Shown here one piece after another: positions 24,492 through 33,631 of a stretch of 64,000 nucleotides of DNA. The position numbers and the translations under genes were made by a program. Source of the stretch: Methylococcus geothermalis (GTDB lineage: Bacteria; Pseudomonadota; Gammaproteobacteria; Methylococcales; Methylococcaceae); NCBI RefSeq assembly GCF_012769535.1, contig NZ_CP046565.1, positions 1,068,501-1,132,500 on the forward strand, in the 5' to 3' direction. Position 1 is the stretch's first letter, and each line of letters opens with the position of its first letter. Below the pieces are notes generated by a model that did no database searches, had not been told where the DNA came from, and worked only from the letters and a program-made list of their open reading frames with translations.

Positions 24492-25352
24492 TCATCTGTC
24501 ATCGCCAGCCGCGGTGACGCGGTTTTCGGCAATGGCATAGAGCGCCAGGAAGGCCAGCAGCAGGCCGATGAGCACCAGGCTGGCGGCGGCGCCGAAGGGC
24601 CAGTCCTGGGCTTCCAGGAACTGATCCTTGAGCAGGTTGCCGACCAGCAGATGGCGCGAACCGCCCAGCACGTCGCCCACATAGAACAGGCCCAGCGCCG
24701 GCAGGAACACCAGGAGGCAGCCGGCGACGATGCCGGGCAGGGTCAGCGGCAGGACCACATGCCGGAACCGCCGGAACGGGCCGGCGCCCAGGTCGCGGGC
24801 GGCTTCCAGCAGACGCGGATCGAGCTTTTCCAGGCTGCCGTACAGCGGCAGGATCATGAACGGCAGCAGCACGTAGACCAGGCCGATGATCTCGGCGGCC
24901 TGCGTGTAGAGCAGCCGCACCGGCTGATCGATCAGTCCCGCGGCCAGCAGCAGGTGGTTCACCGCTCCCTTGGCCGCGAGCAGGCCGCGGATGGCATAGA
25001 TGCGCACCAGCGAATTGGTCCAGAAAGGGACGATCACCAGGGTCAGCAGCAGCGGGCGCAGCCGTGGCCGGGCGCTGGCCAGCCCATAGGCAAAGGGATA
25101 GCCCAGCAGCAGACAGAACAGGGTGGCGATGAGCGCCGTGGCGAACGATTCGGCAAAGACGTGCAGGTAGATCGGATCGGCCAGCCGGCGGTAGTTATCG
25201 AGCGTTGCGGGCCAGCCGGCGAAGCCCGCCGGGCTCCGGCTGAGGAGGCTCAGCCCCGCCACCAGCAGGTTGGGCGCCAGCACGAACAGCAGCAGCCAGC
25301 CGGAAAGCAGGCCGACGGCCGCAGCCTTGAATGCTTCAGGTTTCGGCGTCAT
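24492..25352 (-). CDS. potB: Polyamine ABC transporter permease PotB
   Basis: 286 aa, six transmembrane helices, with an EAA loop (LEAARDLGAGPFRRFRHVVLP) near 182-202 parallel to that of PotC. It overlaps the 3' end of potA by 17 bp, a sign of translational coupling. The first helix (about 12-34) has a typical cytoplasmic lead. Confidence 0.93.
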   Translation of the reverse strand: MTPKPEAFKAAAVGLLSGWLLLFVLAPNLLVAGLSLLSRSPAGFAGWPATLDNYRRLADPIYLHVFAESFATALIATLFCLLLGYPFAYGLASARPRLRPLLLTLVIVPFWTNSLVRIYAIRGLLAAKGAVNHLLLAAGLIDQPVRLLYTQAAEIIGLVYVLLPFMILPLYGSLEKLDPRLLEAARDLGAGPFRRFRHVVLPLTLPGIVAGCLLVFLPALGLFYVGDVLGGSRHLLVGNLLKDQFLEAQDWPFGAAASLVLIGLLLAFLALYAIAENRVTAAGDDR

Positions 25353-26436
25353 GAGGGAGCACGATTTCCCAGCCGGGCGTCCAGCTCACGCGGACCCGTT
25401 GGCCCGGCGGATGATCCAGCGCCGGCGCGTCCTCGCGGAAGAATTCGCTGGCCTTGATTCGCGGCCCGGCATCCAGGGCGATCAGGGTGTCCAGGGTCAC
25501 GCCGCGGTAGGTCCGTTCCAGCACCCGCCCGGCAAGGCCGCCATGGCCGGTGGCGTCGTCGTGCACGTGCAGGTCTTCCGGCCGCAGCACCAGGGCGATC
25601 TTCTCGCCGATGACGAAATGCCGGTCGGTCTGCACGGCAAGAGGCGTCCCCGCCACGCTGACGGTCAAGGCATCCGGGCCAGGCTTCGCCGTGACGGTCG
25701 CTTCCAGCACGTTGCTCTCGCCGGCGAACTGCGCCACGAACAGGTTCGCCGGGCGCTCGTAGATGTCGCGGGGCGGCCCCAGTTGCTCGATGCTCCCCGC
25801 ATGCATGACGGCGATGCGGTCCGAGATCGACAAGGCCTCCTCACGGTCGTGCGTCACGAAGACGAAGGTGATGCCGGTCTGTCGCTGCAGTTCCTTGAGC
25901 TCCAGCTGCATCTCGCGCCGCAGCCGGTAATCCAGGGCGCTCAGGCATTCGTCCAGCAGCAGCAGCCGTGGACGGTTGACCAAGGCCCGGGCCAGCGCCA
26001 CGCGCTGCTGTTGTCCGCCGGACAGTTGCAACGGCCGGCGTTCCCCGAGCCCTTCCAGCCGCACCATGCGCAACGCCGATTCGGTCCTCTCCCGGATTTC
26101 CGCGCCGCCGAGTTTTCGCATCCTCAGGCCGAAAGCGACATTGTCGAACACGCTCAGGTGCGGAAACAGGGCATGGCTCTGGAATACCGTGTTCACGTTG
26201 CGCGCCTCCGGCGGCACGCCGGCGAGTGTTCGTCCGTCCAGGAGGATTTCGCCCGAATCCGGGTTTTCGAAGCCCGCCAGAAGGCGCAGCACCGTGGTCT
26301 TGCCGCAGCCCGAGGGGCCGAGGAGGGTGAGCAATTCGCCTTCCCGCAGCTCGAGGTCGAACTCCCGCAGCGCAGGATGGACGCCATAGCGCTTGGTGAC
26401 GGAGCGAAAACTGGCGATAGGAGGCGGGGTTGGCAT
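25336..26436 (-). CDS. potA: Polyamine ABC transporter ATPase PotA
   Basis: 366 aa. Walker A GPSGCGKTT at 40-48, signature LSGGQQQR at 138-145 and Walker B LLLLDE at 158-163; the residue after the catalytic Glu is Cys rather than the usual Pro. A C-terminal TOBE-type domain (about 280-365) is present. It powers spermidine/putrescine import. First gene of potA-potB-potC-potD; the promoter must lie in the noncoding stretch just right of 26436. Confidence 0.94.
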   Translation of the reverse strand: MPTPPPIASFRSVTKRYGVHPALREFDLELREGELLTLLGPSGCGKTTVLRLLAGFENPDSGEILLDGRTLAGVPPEARNVNTVFQSHALFPHLSVFDNVAFGLRMRKLGGAEIRERTESALRMVRLEGLGERRPLQLSGGQQQRVALARALVNRPRLLLLDECLSALDYRLRREMQLELKELQRQTGITFVFVTHDREEALSISDRIAVMHAGSIEQLGPPRDIYERPANLFVAQFAGESNVLEATVTAKPGPDALTVSVAGTPLAVQTDRHFVIGEKIALVLRPEDLHVHDDATGHGGLAGRVLERTYRGVTLDTLIALDAGPRIKASEFFREDAPALDHPPGQRVRVSWTPGWEIVLPHDAET

Positions 26437-26547
26437 GGCGCTATTGTCCGATTTTCCGGGACGGCGCGGAACCGCGGGTTTGGGAGGACGCGCCTGCGTG
26501 AATCAGGCTGTCATAAGTGGGGCCCGGATTTTGATCGTATGCTGTTT

Positions 26548-26568
26548 CCACCCCGGTTCCCGGGGTGG
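26548..26568. repeat. Perfect GC-rich hairpin
   Basis: A 9-bp perfect stem (CCACCCCGG/CCGGGGTGG) with a 3-nt TTC loop lies 112 bp upstream of potA. No T-run follows on either strand, so it is not an obvious terminator. It could act in the potA leader or be a protein site. Confidence 0.6.
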
Positions 26569-26584
26569 TGACGAGACGTGAAAC

Positions 26585-26848
26585 TCATGAGCCATTCCTT
26601 TGCTCGTCGTCTAGCATGACGGATTGGTCTGCAATCCGGCCACCTGGAGGCCGGAATGGCTGCAGTACGACCGTATCGGCGGCAGGGTGCCGTTCGGCGT
26701 CGATTTCTGGCGCGGTATCGAGTTCGGGGGCTGCGGTGGGTTCTCGCTGCGATCGAAGCGATTGCACGAGTATATGGCTGCGCACTGCGACCGGAGTCGT
26801 GTCGATCAAGGCCGTCACCATGAGGACTTCGTGATCTGTGTCCTGCAT
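26585..26848 (-). CDS. Small hypothetical protein
   Basis: A possible 87-aa ORF from ATG 26848 with GGAG 9 nt upstream. The first third reads like folded protein (MQDTDHEVLMVTALIDTTPV) and the rest is Pro/Glu/Asp-rich. No family is recognised and no homologous neighbour supports it. It could be a real small protein or chance coding in high-GC DNA. It lies between potA and the Crp/Fnr gene. Confidence 0.3.
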   Translation of the reverse strand: MQDTDHEVLMVTALIDTTPVAVRSHILVQSLRSQREPTAAPELDTAPEIDAERHPAADTVVLQPFRPPGGRIADQSVMLDDEQRNGS

Positions 26849-27220
26849 GATTAGCAACTCCGGCGGGACGGATTCCGGCTATACCCGGCGGGGGTCGCGA
26901 GGAGGTGGTTCTCGGGCAAAGAGAACCACCCCCTATCTCGGCCAGTTCGGCCACCACACGGCTGATCTGTCGACCTGGCGCCTGGGTGCGAGCGCACCGG
27001 AAGCCGGCGCTTGATTGCTGGGGGCGGTTGGCGCAGTATCGTCGCAACTGACCGCGCTCGGTGATCGGTGGCGGCGCCGCGCTTTCAGCCTGTGTTCCGA
27101 TCCGCATGCGGACATGAAGCCCAATCGGCCAACTGATCGCTGCCGGAAGGCCGGAGTGGCAGGCCCTGCTGAAGACCCGCTCATTGCTCGTCTCGCGTAA
27201 CCTGTGTCGCCAGAAACCCC
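26849..27220. other. Intergenic, no convincing gene
   Basis: 372 bp upstream of the Crp/Fnr gene. Short open frames on both strands lack a good start, ribosome site and recognisable sequence. The segment just before 27221 should hold the regulator's promoter, but no clear -35/-10 pair stands out. Confidence 0.5.
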
Positions 27221-27886
27221 ATGCCCGACCACCGAATTCTACTCCGCGAACACTTCCCGAACCTGCTGGAGACGAGCGACCCGGTACTCGACGAATTGTT
27301 CAGCCGGGCGACCCGGGTCCGCCTCGAGGCAGGGAAGTACGTGTTCTATCCGGGCTCCCGATGCCAGGGCTATGCCTTCGTCACGAAAGGCGTCGTGCGC
27401 TGCCAGGTCCTGTCGGAACAAGGTCGACAGATCGTCCTTTACCATGTCGGGCCAGGCGAATCGTGCGTGTTGACGACCTCCTGTCTGCTCGGCGACACCG
27501 TCTATCCGGCCGAGGGTGTCGCTCAGACTGAGGTCAGTGCCCTGGTGATTCCCGCTGAAGCCTTTCGGGTAGCCGTCGACCGCTCGCCGGCGCTGCGCTG
27601 CCATGTGTTCCGGAATTTCGCGACCAGCCTGGCGGCAGTGATGGCGCGGCTGGCCGACGTGGTGTTCGGCGACATAGACCACCGCCTCATCCATATCCTG
27701 CTGGCGAGCGGGGAGACGCGCGTGTCCCGAACCCATCAGGAACTTGCAGACGAACTCGGGACCGCGCGCGAGGTTGTGTCGCGCCACCTCAAACGTCTGG
27801 AGCATCTGGGGTGGGTGGGTCTCGGCCGCGGCTCGATCGAACTACTCGACATCAACCGGCTTCGTGGCTTCGTGGTGTCGACCTGA
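27221..27886 (+). CDS. Crp/Fnr-family transcriptional regulator
   Basis: 221 aa. The cyclic-nucleotide-binding-type beta-roll covers about 15-120, followed by a dimerisation helix and a C-terminal winged helix (THQELADELGTAREVVSRHL, 171-190). It lacks the N-terminal Cys cluster of classic Fnr. It does carry Cys48, Cys61, Cys82 and Cys88 within the sensory domain (GESCVLTTSC), which could be thiol or sulfur sensors; this is inference. The likely target is itself or the small membrane-protein gene 144 bp downstream. Confidence 0.88.
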   Translation: MPDHRILLREHFPNLLETSDPVLDELFSRATRVRLEAGKYVFYPGSRCQGYAFVTKGVVRCQVLSEQGRQIVLYHVGPGESCVLTTSCLLGDTVYPAEGVAQTEVSALVIPAEAFRVAVDRSPALRCHVFRNFATSLAAVMARLADVVFGDIDHRLIHILLASGETRVSRTHQELADELGTAREVVSRHLKRLEHLGWVGLGRGSIELLDINRLRGFVVST

Positions 27887-27943
27887 ACCCTGTGTGACTC
27901 CATCACTGAAATCCCAAGTGGAACAGTCCACTATTCGCCTCAA

Positions 27944-27961
27944 CATGGCTTTCAAGCCATG
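27944..27961. repeat. Inverted repeat between regulator and small membrane gene
   Basis: CATGGCTT-TC-AAGCCATG, an 8-bp perfect stem with a 2-nt centre, 58 bp after the Crp/Fnr stop and 70 bp before the next start. It could be a dimeric operator, but its spacing differs from the usual Crp/Fnr site (TTGAT-4-ATCAA). Confidence 0.5.
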
Positions 27962-28030
27962 CTGACGGTGCTTGTAAGTCGGCGGCGGCGCAGCACCACC
28001 CGACGGACGTTTCATTTCGGAGTAATCACG

Positions 28031-28222
28031 ATGGGTATGATCCTCGACTGGCTTTCCACCCTGATCGGCATCAAGTTGAACGATCCACATGAGGTGCCGT
28101 TTGCCGGCCCGCTGATGTTCGGCGCGCTCCTTGCCTTCACGCTGGGGTTCATCATCAACTGGTCTCTCGATCGCAGCATGGCCTCGAAAGCGCGAGGGAC
28201 GGAGCAGCAGGGTACCGAATAG
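28031..28222 (+). CDS. Small single-pass membrane protein
   Basis: 63 aa from ATG 28031, preceded by CGGAGT. One amphipathic stretch (MILDWLSTLIGI) and one clear transmembrane helix at about 28-45 (LMFGALLAFTLGFIINW), then a charged, polar tail. No family is recognised with certainty. Position directly downstream of the Crp/Fnr regulator suggests it is a target or partner. Confidence 0.55.
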   Translation: MGMILDWLSTLIGIKLNDPHEVPFAGPLMFGALLAFTLGFIINWSLDRSMASKARGTEQQGTE

Positions 28223-28249
28223 TTTCGGTCGGGAAGGGGAAAACGCCGA

Positions 28250-28420
28250 TCAGCGAGCGCGTGCACCCTCCTCGCGGCAACTCAGCAGATCGGCGACGAG
28301 CGTGTCGATCCGCTCACTCGCGGTATCCCAGCCGCTTGGGACGGCCAACTGCCTTTCGAACTGGCCGAGAGGCAGGCATTGATGGAGTCGCTGGCTCCCG
28401 ACATGGCAGTACTTGTGCAC
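28250..28420 (-). CDS. Doubtful small ORF
   Basis: 56 codons from a GTG at 28420 with codon usage similar to neighbouring genes (strong third-position GC). No ribosome site is seen, no family is recognised, and the frame is open further upstream without a better start. Listed only because the interval otherwise has no gene. Confidence 0.2.
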   Translation of the reverse strand: MHKYCHVGSQRLHQCLPLGQFERQLAVPSGWDTASERIDTLVADLLSCREEGARAR

Positions 28421-28471
28421 TTCGGCGGTGTCGGGCAAGATTGACCTCGGCCGGCTGGCGAGGACAGATGA

Positions 28472-29602
28472 ATGGCATGGGAAGGGAAACGGGTTTCGGA
28501 AGCGAGCGTGATGGGCCTCTCTCCCTCCGCTGCCGACTTGGCCTCGTCTGAATTCGAGGACGGGAATCATGCGGCGGCTTTCAAGGCATGGCTGCCACGG
28601 GCGGAAGCGGGAGACGCCGGCGCCCAGCGGTGTCTCGGCCTGTGTTTCCGGGACGGTCTCGGCGTTGACAGGGATATGCAGCAGGCGATCGCCTGGTACC
28701 GGCGTTCCGCCGCCCAGGGCGATCCGGGGGCTGCGCTCGAATCGGCTTTGATTCTTGAGGCTGGTGTCGGAATTGCCCCGGATCAGGGCGAAGCAAGAAA
28801 GTGGTACCGCGTGGCGCTGGATTGCTGGCGTGCGCGGGGCGAAAGCGGCGACGCCGTCGCGCAGCTTGCGCTGGGCCTTTGTCATGAGGCGGGAGCAGGC
28901 ATCGAACCCGGTTACCGGGAGGCTCTGAAATGGTACGGGCGTTCGGCGGAACAGGGCTGTGCCCACGCCCAATGGGCGGTGGGACGCCTGTACGAGGATG
29001 GTTTGGGTATCAGCCGTGATTATGCCGAGGCGGTTCGGTGGTACCGTTCCGGTGCCTGCCAGGGACATGCCCGGGCCTGTTTCAGTCTGGGTCTGATGTC
29101 CGAATTGGGGCTGGGCATTGCTCGCGATGCGGACGGGGCCCAACGCTGGTACGGTAAGGCTCTGGCCGTCTGGCGGAAGCGGGCGGAACGCCATGATGCC
29201 GCCGCGCAAGCGGCGCTCGGGACGATGTACGAGGCCGGCCACGGTGTGGCCAAGGACTACCCCGAGGCCGTCCGTTGGTACCGTAGGGCTGCCGAGCTGG
29301 GAAATCCTCTCGCCCAGTTCGAGCTCGGGCGACTGTGCATGGAAGGGTTGGGCGTGGCGCGCAACGACGCCGATGCGATGGCATGGTTTATGCTAGCGGC
29401 CGAGCGCGGCCACGCGGATGCCCAGTTCCATCTGGGGCTGATGTACGAGCAGGGCCGCAGCGTGACGCGCAATTTCGAAGAGGCATTCCGCTGGTATGAC
29501 AAGGCGGCGGATGAGGGGCCGGGCAGGCGCTGGGATGCGTTCCACCGTATGGCGCCGTCAGCAGGAGAGATGCAGGAAGGATGCGGCTTTGATGCATGGT
29601 AG
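28472..29602 (+). CDS. Sel1-repeat (TPR-like) protein
   Basis: 376 aa with about eight Sel1-like repeats of roughly 36 residues. Repeated elements such as A...LG.....G.GV..D...A..WY..AA..G recur from about residue 30 to 350 (for example EAVRWYRRAAELGNPLAQFE). These make a superhelical scaffold for protein-protein contacts. No signal peptide is evident. Sel1 proteins often sit in signalling or stress responses; no specific partner is indicated here. ATG 28472 is preceded by GAGGACAG. The gene just downstream is the subtilase. Confidence 0.85.
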   Translation: MAWEGKRVSEASVMGLSPSAADLASSEFEDGNHAAAFKAWLPRAEAGDAGAQRCLGLCFRDGLGVDRDMQQAIAWYRRSAAQGDPGAALESALILEAGVGIAPDQGEARKWYRVALDCWRARGESGDAVAQLALGLCHEAGAGIEPGYREALKWYGRSAEQGCAHAQWAVGRLYEDGLGISRDYAEAVRWYRSGACQGHARACFSLGLMSELGLGIARDADGAQRWYGKALAVWRKRAERHDAAAQAALGTMYEAGHGVAKDYPEAVRWYRRAAELGNPLAQFELGRLCMEGLGVARNDADAMAWFMLAAERGHADAQFHLGLMYEQGRSVTRNFEEAFRWYDKAADEGPGRRWDAFHRMAPSAGEMQEGCGFDAW

Positions 29603-29739
29603 CAGTCCAAATGCTCCGGGTTCGGATGGCGCATGAGTTTCCGTAGTACAGCTTGTTTGCACGGACAGGAACAGGCATCCGGGCAAGACGGCCGGAACGC
29701 GATTCCCGCAAAGGGAACAATAACGAAGGGGAGAGAACG

Positions 29740-31731
29740 ATGAGCAAAGAAAGAGGATCATCCGCGGCCGGCCGTCTCGCGATGCCTTTGATTGCGATGG
29801 CCGGCCTTTCGGCTGCATTGTCCGGCGGGGTGCAGGCGGGCACGTTCCGGCATGCCGCCAAGCCCATACCGGGACAATACATCGTGATTTTCCGCAGCGA
29901 AGCGGAAAGCGCTTCCGGTCTCGACGCCCTTTTGAGCCGCATGGGGCAGAAATACAACGCGGCGCCGGCGGATGTCTGGCGGCATGCGGTGAAAGGCTTT
30001 CTGGCCAGGATGTCCCCGGTGGAAGCCGCAGCATTGGCGAACGATCCCTCTGTGGCCCTGGTCGAGGAAGATGGCATCATTTCGATCCATGCCACCCAAT
30101 CCGGCGCAACCTGGGGCCTGGATCGCATCGATCAAGCCAGTCTGCCGCTGAATGGCACCTATGTGTATAACACCACGGGTCAGGGCGTCACGGCCTACGT
30201 GATCGACACCGGCATCAGGACCAGCCATTCCCAGTTCGGCGGCCGGGCCAGCGAGGGCTATACGGCGATCAACGACGGTTGGGGTGCGCGCGATTGCGAC
30301 GGTCACGGCACGCACGTCGCCGGAACCATCGGCGGCTCGACTTACGGTGTCGCCAAGGGCGTCAAGCTGGTTTCGGTCCGGGTCCTCGATTGCAATGGTT
30401 CGGGAACGACGTCCGGGGTGATTGCCGGAGTGAACTGGGTGACCGCCAACAGGCAGGGTCCGGCGGTCGCCAACATGAGCCTGGGCGGAGGTGCTTCGCA
30501 GTCGCTCGACACCGCGGTGCAGAACTCGATCAATGCGGGCGTGACGTATGTGATCGCCGCCGGCAATTCCAACGGGAATGCCTGCAACGAGTCGCCCGGC
30601 CGGACCGCGGCTGCGCTGACCGTGGGCGCCACGACTTCTTCCGACGCTCGCGCGAGCTACTCCAACTATGGAACCTGCCTGGATATCTTTGCGCCGGGCA
30701 GCAGCATCACCTCGGCGAGCAATGCCGGCGACGACGCGACCCAGACAATGAGCGGTACGTCGATGGCGACGCCTCATGTCGCCGGGGCCGCGGCCTTGTA
30801 TCTGTCCGTCTTCCCGGGTGCGACGCCGGCTCAGGTCGCATCGGCATTGACTTCCAATGCAACCGCCAACAAGGTCGGCGGGGCGGGCCTGGGGTCTCCC
30901 AATCGCCTGCTGTACACCGGCTTCATCTCGGCACCCGTTACCGATGACACTGCGCCGCAGGTGACGCTCACGGCGCCGACGGCGTCGGCCTCATTGACCG
31001 GGGTTGTGAATCTCGCCGCTAACGCCTCGGATGAAAACGGGGGGAGCGGTGTCGCCAAGGTCGAGTTCCGTGTCGATGGCAACATCGTGGGCACCGATAC
31101 CTCGTCTCCCTATGGTGTCAGCTGGAATTCCGCATCGGTCGAGGACGGGTCGCATGTTTTCGACGCGATCGCCACCGACAATGCCGGCAATTGGGCGCTC
31201 TCGAATGCGGTCAACGCCGATACGGCAAACGGCACCGAACCGGCGCCCACATGCGCCACGACGACACAGTTGTTGGCGAATCCCGGATTCGAAAGTGGTG
31301 CGACGGCATGGACCGCTTCCGCGGGGGTCATAGACAATTCCAGTTCGGTGGCGGCCCACAGCGGGAGCTGGAAAGCATGGATGAACGGCTATGGCCGAAC
31401 CCATACGGACGATCTTTATCAGCAGGTCACCGTGCCGGTCGATGCCTGCGCCGTAAATCTCGGTTTCTGGTTGAGGATCGTCACGAGCGAAACCACCAGT
31501 GCACCGGCGCGCGATACGATGACGGTGACGGTGCGCAATACCGCCGGCACCGTGCTGCAGACTCTGGCGACCTATTCGAACAGGGACCGTTCGTCGGGGT
31601 ATGTACAGAGGAGCTTCGACCTTTCCGCTTATAAGGGGCAAACGATCCGGCTCCAGTTCCACGGAGTGGAGAATTGGTCGAGGGCTACCAGTTTTCTGGT
31701 CGATGACGTGGAGCTGACGGTGACCCAATAG
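29740..31731 (+). CDS. Secreted subtilisin-family serine protease
   Basis: 663 aa from ATG 29740 with GGGGAGAG upstream. Signal peptide to about residue 33, then an I9-type propeptide (about 44-115). The S8 domain has Asp156 (YVIDTG), His189 (DGHGTHVAG), oxyanion Asn276 (AAGNS) and Ser341 (GTSMATPHVAG). After the protease come an Ig-like domain (about 430-515; PQVTLTAPT) and a C-terminal beta-sandwich (about 530-663) like those that bind carbohydrate or aid secretion. It is probably secreted or surface bound. It is followed 61 bp later by a PrcB-family gene. Confidence 0.92.
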   Translation: MSKERGSSAAGRLAMPLIAMAGLSAALSGGVQAGTFRHAAKPIPGQYIVIFRSEAESASGLDALLSRMGQKYNAAPADVWRHAVKGFLARMSPVEAAALANDPSVALVEEDGIISIHATQSGATWGLDRIDQASLPLNGTYVYNTTGQGVTAYVIDTGIRTSHSQFGGRASEGYTAINDGWGARDCDGHGTHVAGTIGGSTYGVAKGVKLVSVRVLDCNGSGTTSGVIAGVNWVTANRQGPAVANMSLGGGASQSLDTAVQNSINAGVTYVIAAGNSNGNACNESPGRTAAALTVGATTSSDARASYSNYGTCLDIFAPGSSITSASNAGDDATQTMSGTSMATPHVAGAAALYLSVFPGATPAQVASALTSNATANKVGGAGLGSPNRLLYTGFISAPVTDDTAPQVTLTAPTASASLTGVVNLAANASDENGGSGVAKVEFRVDGNIVGTDTSSPYGVSWNSASVEDGSHVFDAIATDNAGNWALSNAVNADTANGTEPAPTCATTTQLLANPGFESGATAWTASAGVIDNSSSVAAHSGSWKAWMNGYGRTHTDDLYQQVTVPVDACAVNLGFWLRIVTSETTSAPARDTMTVTVRNTAGTVLQTLATYSNRDRSSGYVQRSFDLSAYKGQTIRLQFHGVENWSRATSFLVDDVELTVTQ

Positions 31732-31792
31732 CATTGATTCGGCAAGGGGCTTGGGGCAGACATTTCAGCCCCGCCCCCGAGTGAGGCTGGCG

Positions 31793-32269
31793 ATGATATA
31801 CCCATTGACGTGGCGAAGGCTGGCATTTGCGGCGGTTATGACTGCATCGTCCGGTACAATGGCCGGTCCGATGCCGTTCACGGTGCTGGCCCAGGGCACC
31901 CAAAGCGGTATCGAGGACGAGCGGACGGCGGTGATTCTCGACGAAGCAGCCTTCCGGTCACTATGGGCTTCGCATGTCGTGGGTTCCGTTCCAGCCCCCT
32001 CCCTGCCGGAAGTGGATTTTGCCAGCGACATGGTGATAGCCGCTTTCGCCGGGGCCAAGAACAGCGGGGGCTACCGCCTCAGCGTCGCCGGCATCGAAGA
32101 GAAAGACCGTCGCATCCGGGTCAACCTGGTACTGAACCGTCCGGGAGCGGGCTGCATGACGGCCCAGGTCGTGACCCAGCCGCATGTTTGGGTTAAAACC
32201 CGGCGAAGCGCTCTTCCTGTGGAATTCCGGACATCGGTGATCGACGTTTTCTGCCGCGAGGGTGAATAA
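31793..32269 (+). CDS. PrcB-family secreted protein
   Basis: 158 aa from ATG 31793 with GAGG 6 nt upstream. A signal peptide (cleavage about 24, TMAGPM) is followed by a PrcB-type C-terminal domain: MVIAAFAGAKNSGGYRLSV and the terminal strand with a Cys. In Treponema denticola, PrcB is a lipoprotein that stabilises the subtilase PrtP in the dentilisin complex. Here the protein follows a subtilase gene on the same strand, which makes a chaperone or complex role plausible. No lipobox Cys is seen. Confidence 0.7.
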   Translation: MIYPLTWRRLAFAAVMTASSGTMAGPMPFTVLAQGTQSGIEDERTAVILDEAAFRSLWASHVVGSVPAPSLPEVDFASDMVIAAFAGAKNSGGYRLSVAGIEEKDRRIRVNLVLNRPGAGCMTAQVVTQPHVWVKTRRSALPVEFRTSVIDVFCREGE

Positions 32270-32286
32270 ACTGTCGCCGCGGTCGT

Positions 32287-32865
32287 TCAGTCATTCCCGA
32301 TCCCCATGTTTTCCCGCAACATGGCGATGAAGAGTTCGCCCTGTTCGCGGGCGTCGTCGAGGGCGACATGAGTGTGCGGATTGGGCGAAAACCAGCGCTT
32401 GGGCAGAAAGTTCTTGCTCGTTCGTCCAAACGACTGGCGACGCATCCCCATGGCGTACGATCGGACATCGATGCCGTGTTCCGAAAAAGGCCGCCGTCCG
32501 GTAAAGCGGATCAGGTACCAATAGATCCACATGAAATCCCAGGTCGCGGGCCAGGCGAGAAAAATCGGCTTGCCCGGCAGTCCTTCCAGCCAGTCGGCAA
32601 AGGCGTTCATGGCTTCCGCCGGCGGCCGCGTGTTCCGGCGATGGGCGTTCCATGCGTCCGGGAACTGCCGCCACCATTCCGTCATGGCCGGGTGAGGAGT
32701 TGCCTCGGGGAGGGTTTCCAGGTTGACAGTGAATTCACCAAGAGGGTTGCCCCCGGCGCCATAGGCCACGGCGCCGATGCTGAGCATCGAGTGAGGGCCG
32801 GGGATGGGGCCATCCGCCTCGATGTCCACGCTGACATAAATCTCCTCCGGTTTGATCTTGGTCAT
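32287..32865 (-). CDS. DnaQ-like 3'-5' exonuclease/exoribonuclease
   Basis: 192 aa from ATG 32865, picked over an ATG six codons upstream because AGGAG lies 7 nt before it. DEDD motifs: Asp14 and Glu16 in VSVDIEADGP, a central Asp in WPATWDFMW and the last in HVALDDAREQGE, the order of the RNase T/oligoribonuclease-like fold. Substrate unknown. Convergent with the PrcB-family gene. Confidence 0.8.
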   Translation of the reverse strand: MTKIKPEEIYVSVDIEADGPIPGPHSMLSIGAVAYGAGGNPLGEFTVNLETLPEATPHPAMTEWWRQFPDAWNAHRRNTRPPAEAMNAFADWLEGLPGKPIFLAWPATWDFMWIYWYLIRFTGRRPFSEHGIDVRSYAMGMRRQSFGRTSKNFLPKRWFSPNPHTHVALDDAREQGELFIAMLRENMGIGND

Positions 32866-33103
32866 ATGCTTGCTCCTGAACAAAAGTCACTATCCACACA
32901 TCCGGGTCGTTCCGTCAAACCATCGGGAAAATGTCAGCTCCATGCCTTCCTTGCGTTGCCCAGAGGGTTACGTTAAAGTTCTGCGGGTTTTAAGCTGTGA
33001 GTGAATTCCCACAGAAAAGTGGGGGTAATGACCGATGATGCCTGAACCGGGTGCAGAGCCGGGGTGTCGCGCGGGCGTTTGAGACGGGTAGCGGGCCGGT
33101 TCC

Positions 33104-33583
33104 ATGATTGAGTCCGAGCGGGATCCACAGACGGGCGGCAAGCGCATCATCCTGAAACCCAACGCATCGCTGACGCGATGGCAGGCTCGTTTGCTGCTGG
33201 GCGGGTTCGCCCTCGTATTGGCTTCTATCGGGGCGGTGTTCGCATTCATCGGCTGCTGGTTCGTCCTGCCATTCGCCGGAGCTGAGTGGCTGGTCTTGGC
33301 TTACTGTTTCAGCTTGGCCTTCAGACAGTCGGCGGTGCGCGAGGTGATCACGGTGACCGCTGCGGACGTGAAGCTGGAGCGCGGAATTCGCGGTCCGGAG
33401 CAGACTTTCCAGTTCCGGCGCGCCTGGCTCGGCGTGAGTCTGGAAGGGCCACCGGCCGCGGGGCATCCGAGCCGGCTGTGCCTGAAACGTCATGGCAGGA
33501 AGATAGAGATCGGTCGTTTCCTGGTGGAATCGGAGCGCGAGGCGCTGTACCGGGAATTGAAAAAAGAATTGACGAATGGCTAG
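33104..33583 (+). CDS. DUF2244 membrane protein
   Basis: 159 aa with two adjacent transmembrane helices (about 28-50 and 55-75) and a C-terminal soluble domain, the DUF2244 architecture. The gene commonly sits next to cytochrome oxidase subunit II, as here (48 bp upstream of coxB). That suggests a part in oxidase biogenesis, though no function is established. Confidence 0.85.
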   Translation: MIESERDPQTGGKRIILKPNASLTRWQARLLLGGFALVLASIGAVFAFIGCWFVLPFAGAEWLVLAYCFSLAFRQSAVREVITVTAADVKLERGIRGPEQTFQFRRAWLGVSLEGPPAAGHPSRLCLKRHGRKIEIGRFLVESEREALYRELKKELTNG

Positions 33584-33631
33584 TGGTTCGATCCGCAAGA
33601 TATTGACCTGAGATACCGAGGAGAGGGCTCC

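Noticed and set aside
29020-29602. Repeated sequence pattern suggestive of DNA tandem repeats
   Set aside because: The periodicity is at protein level (Sel1 repeats); nucleotide copies are not similar enough to be recent tandem repeats.
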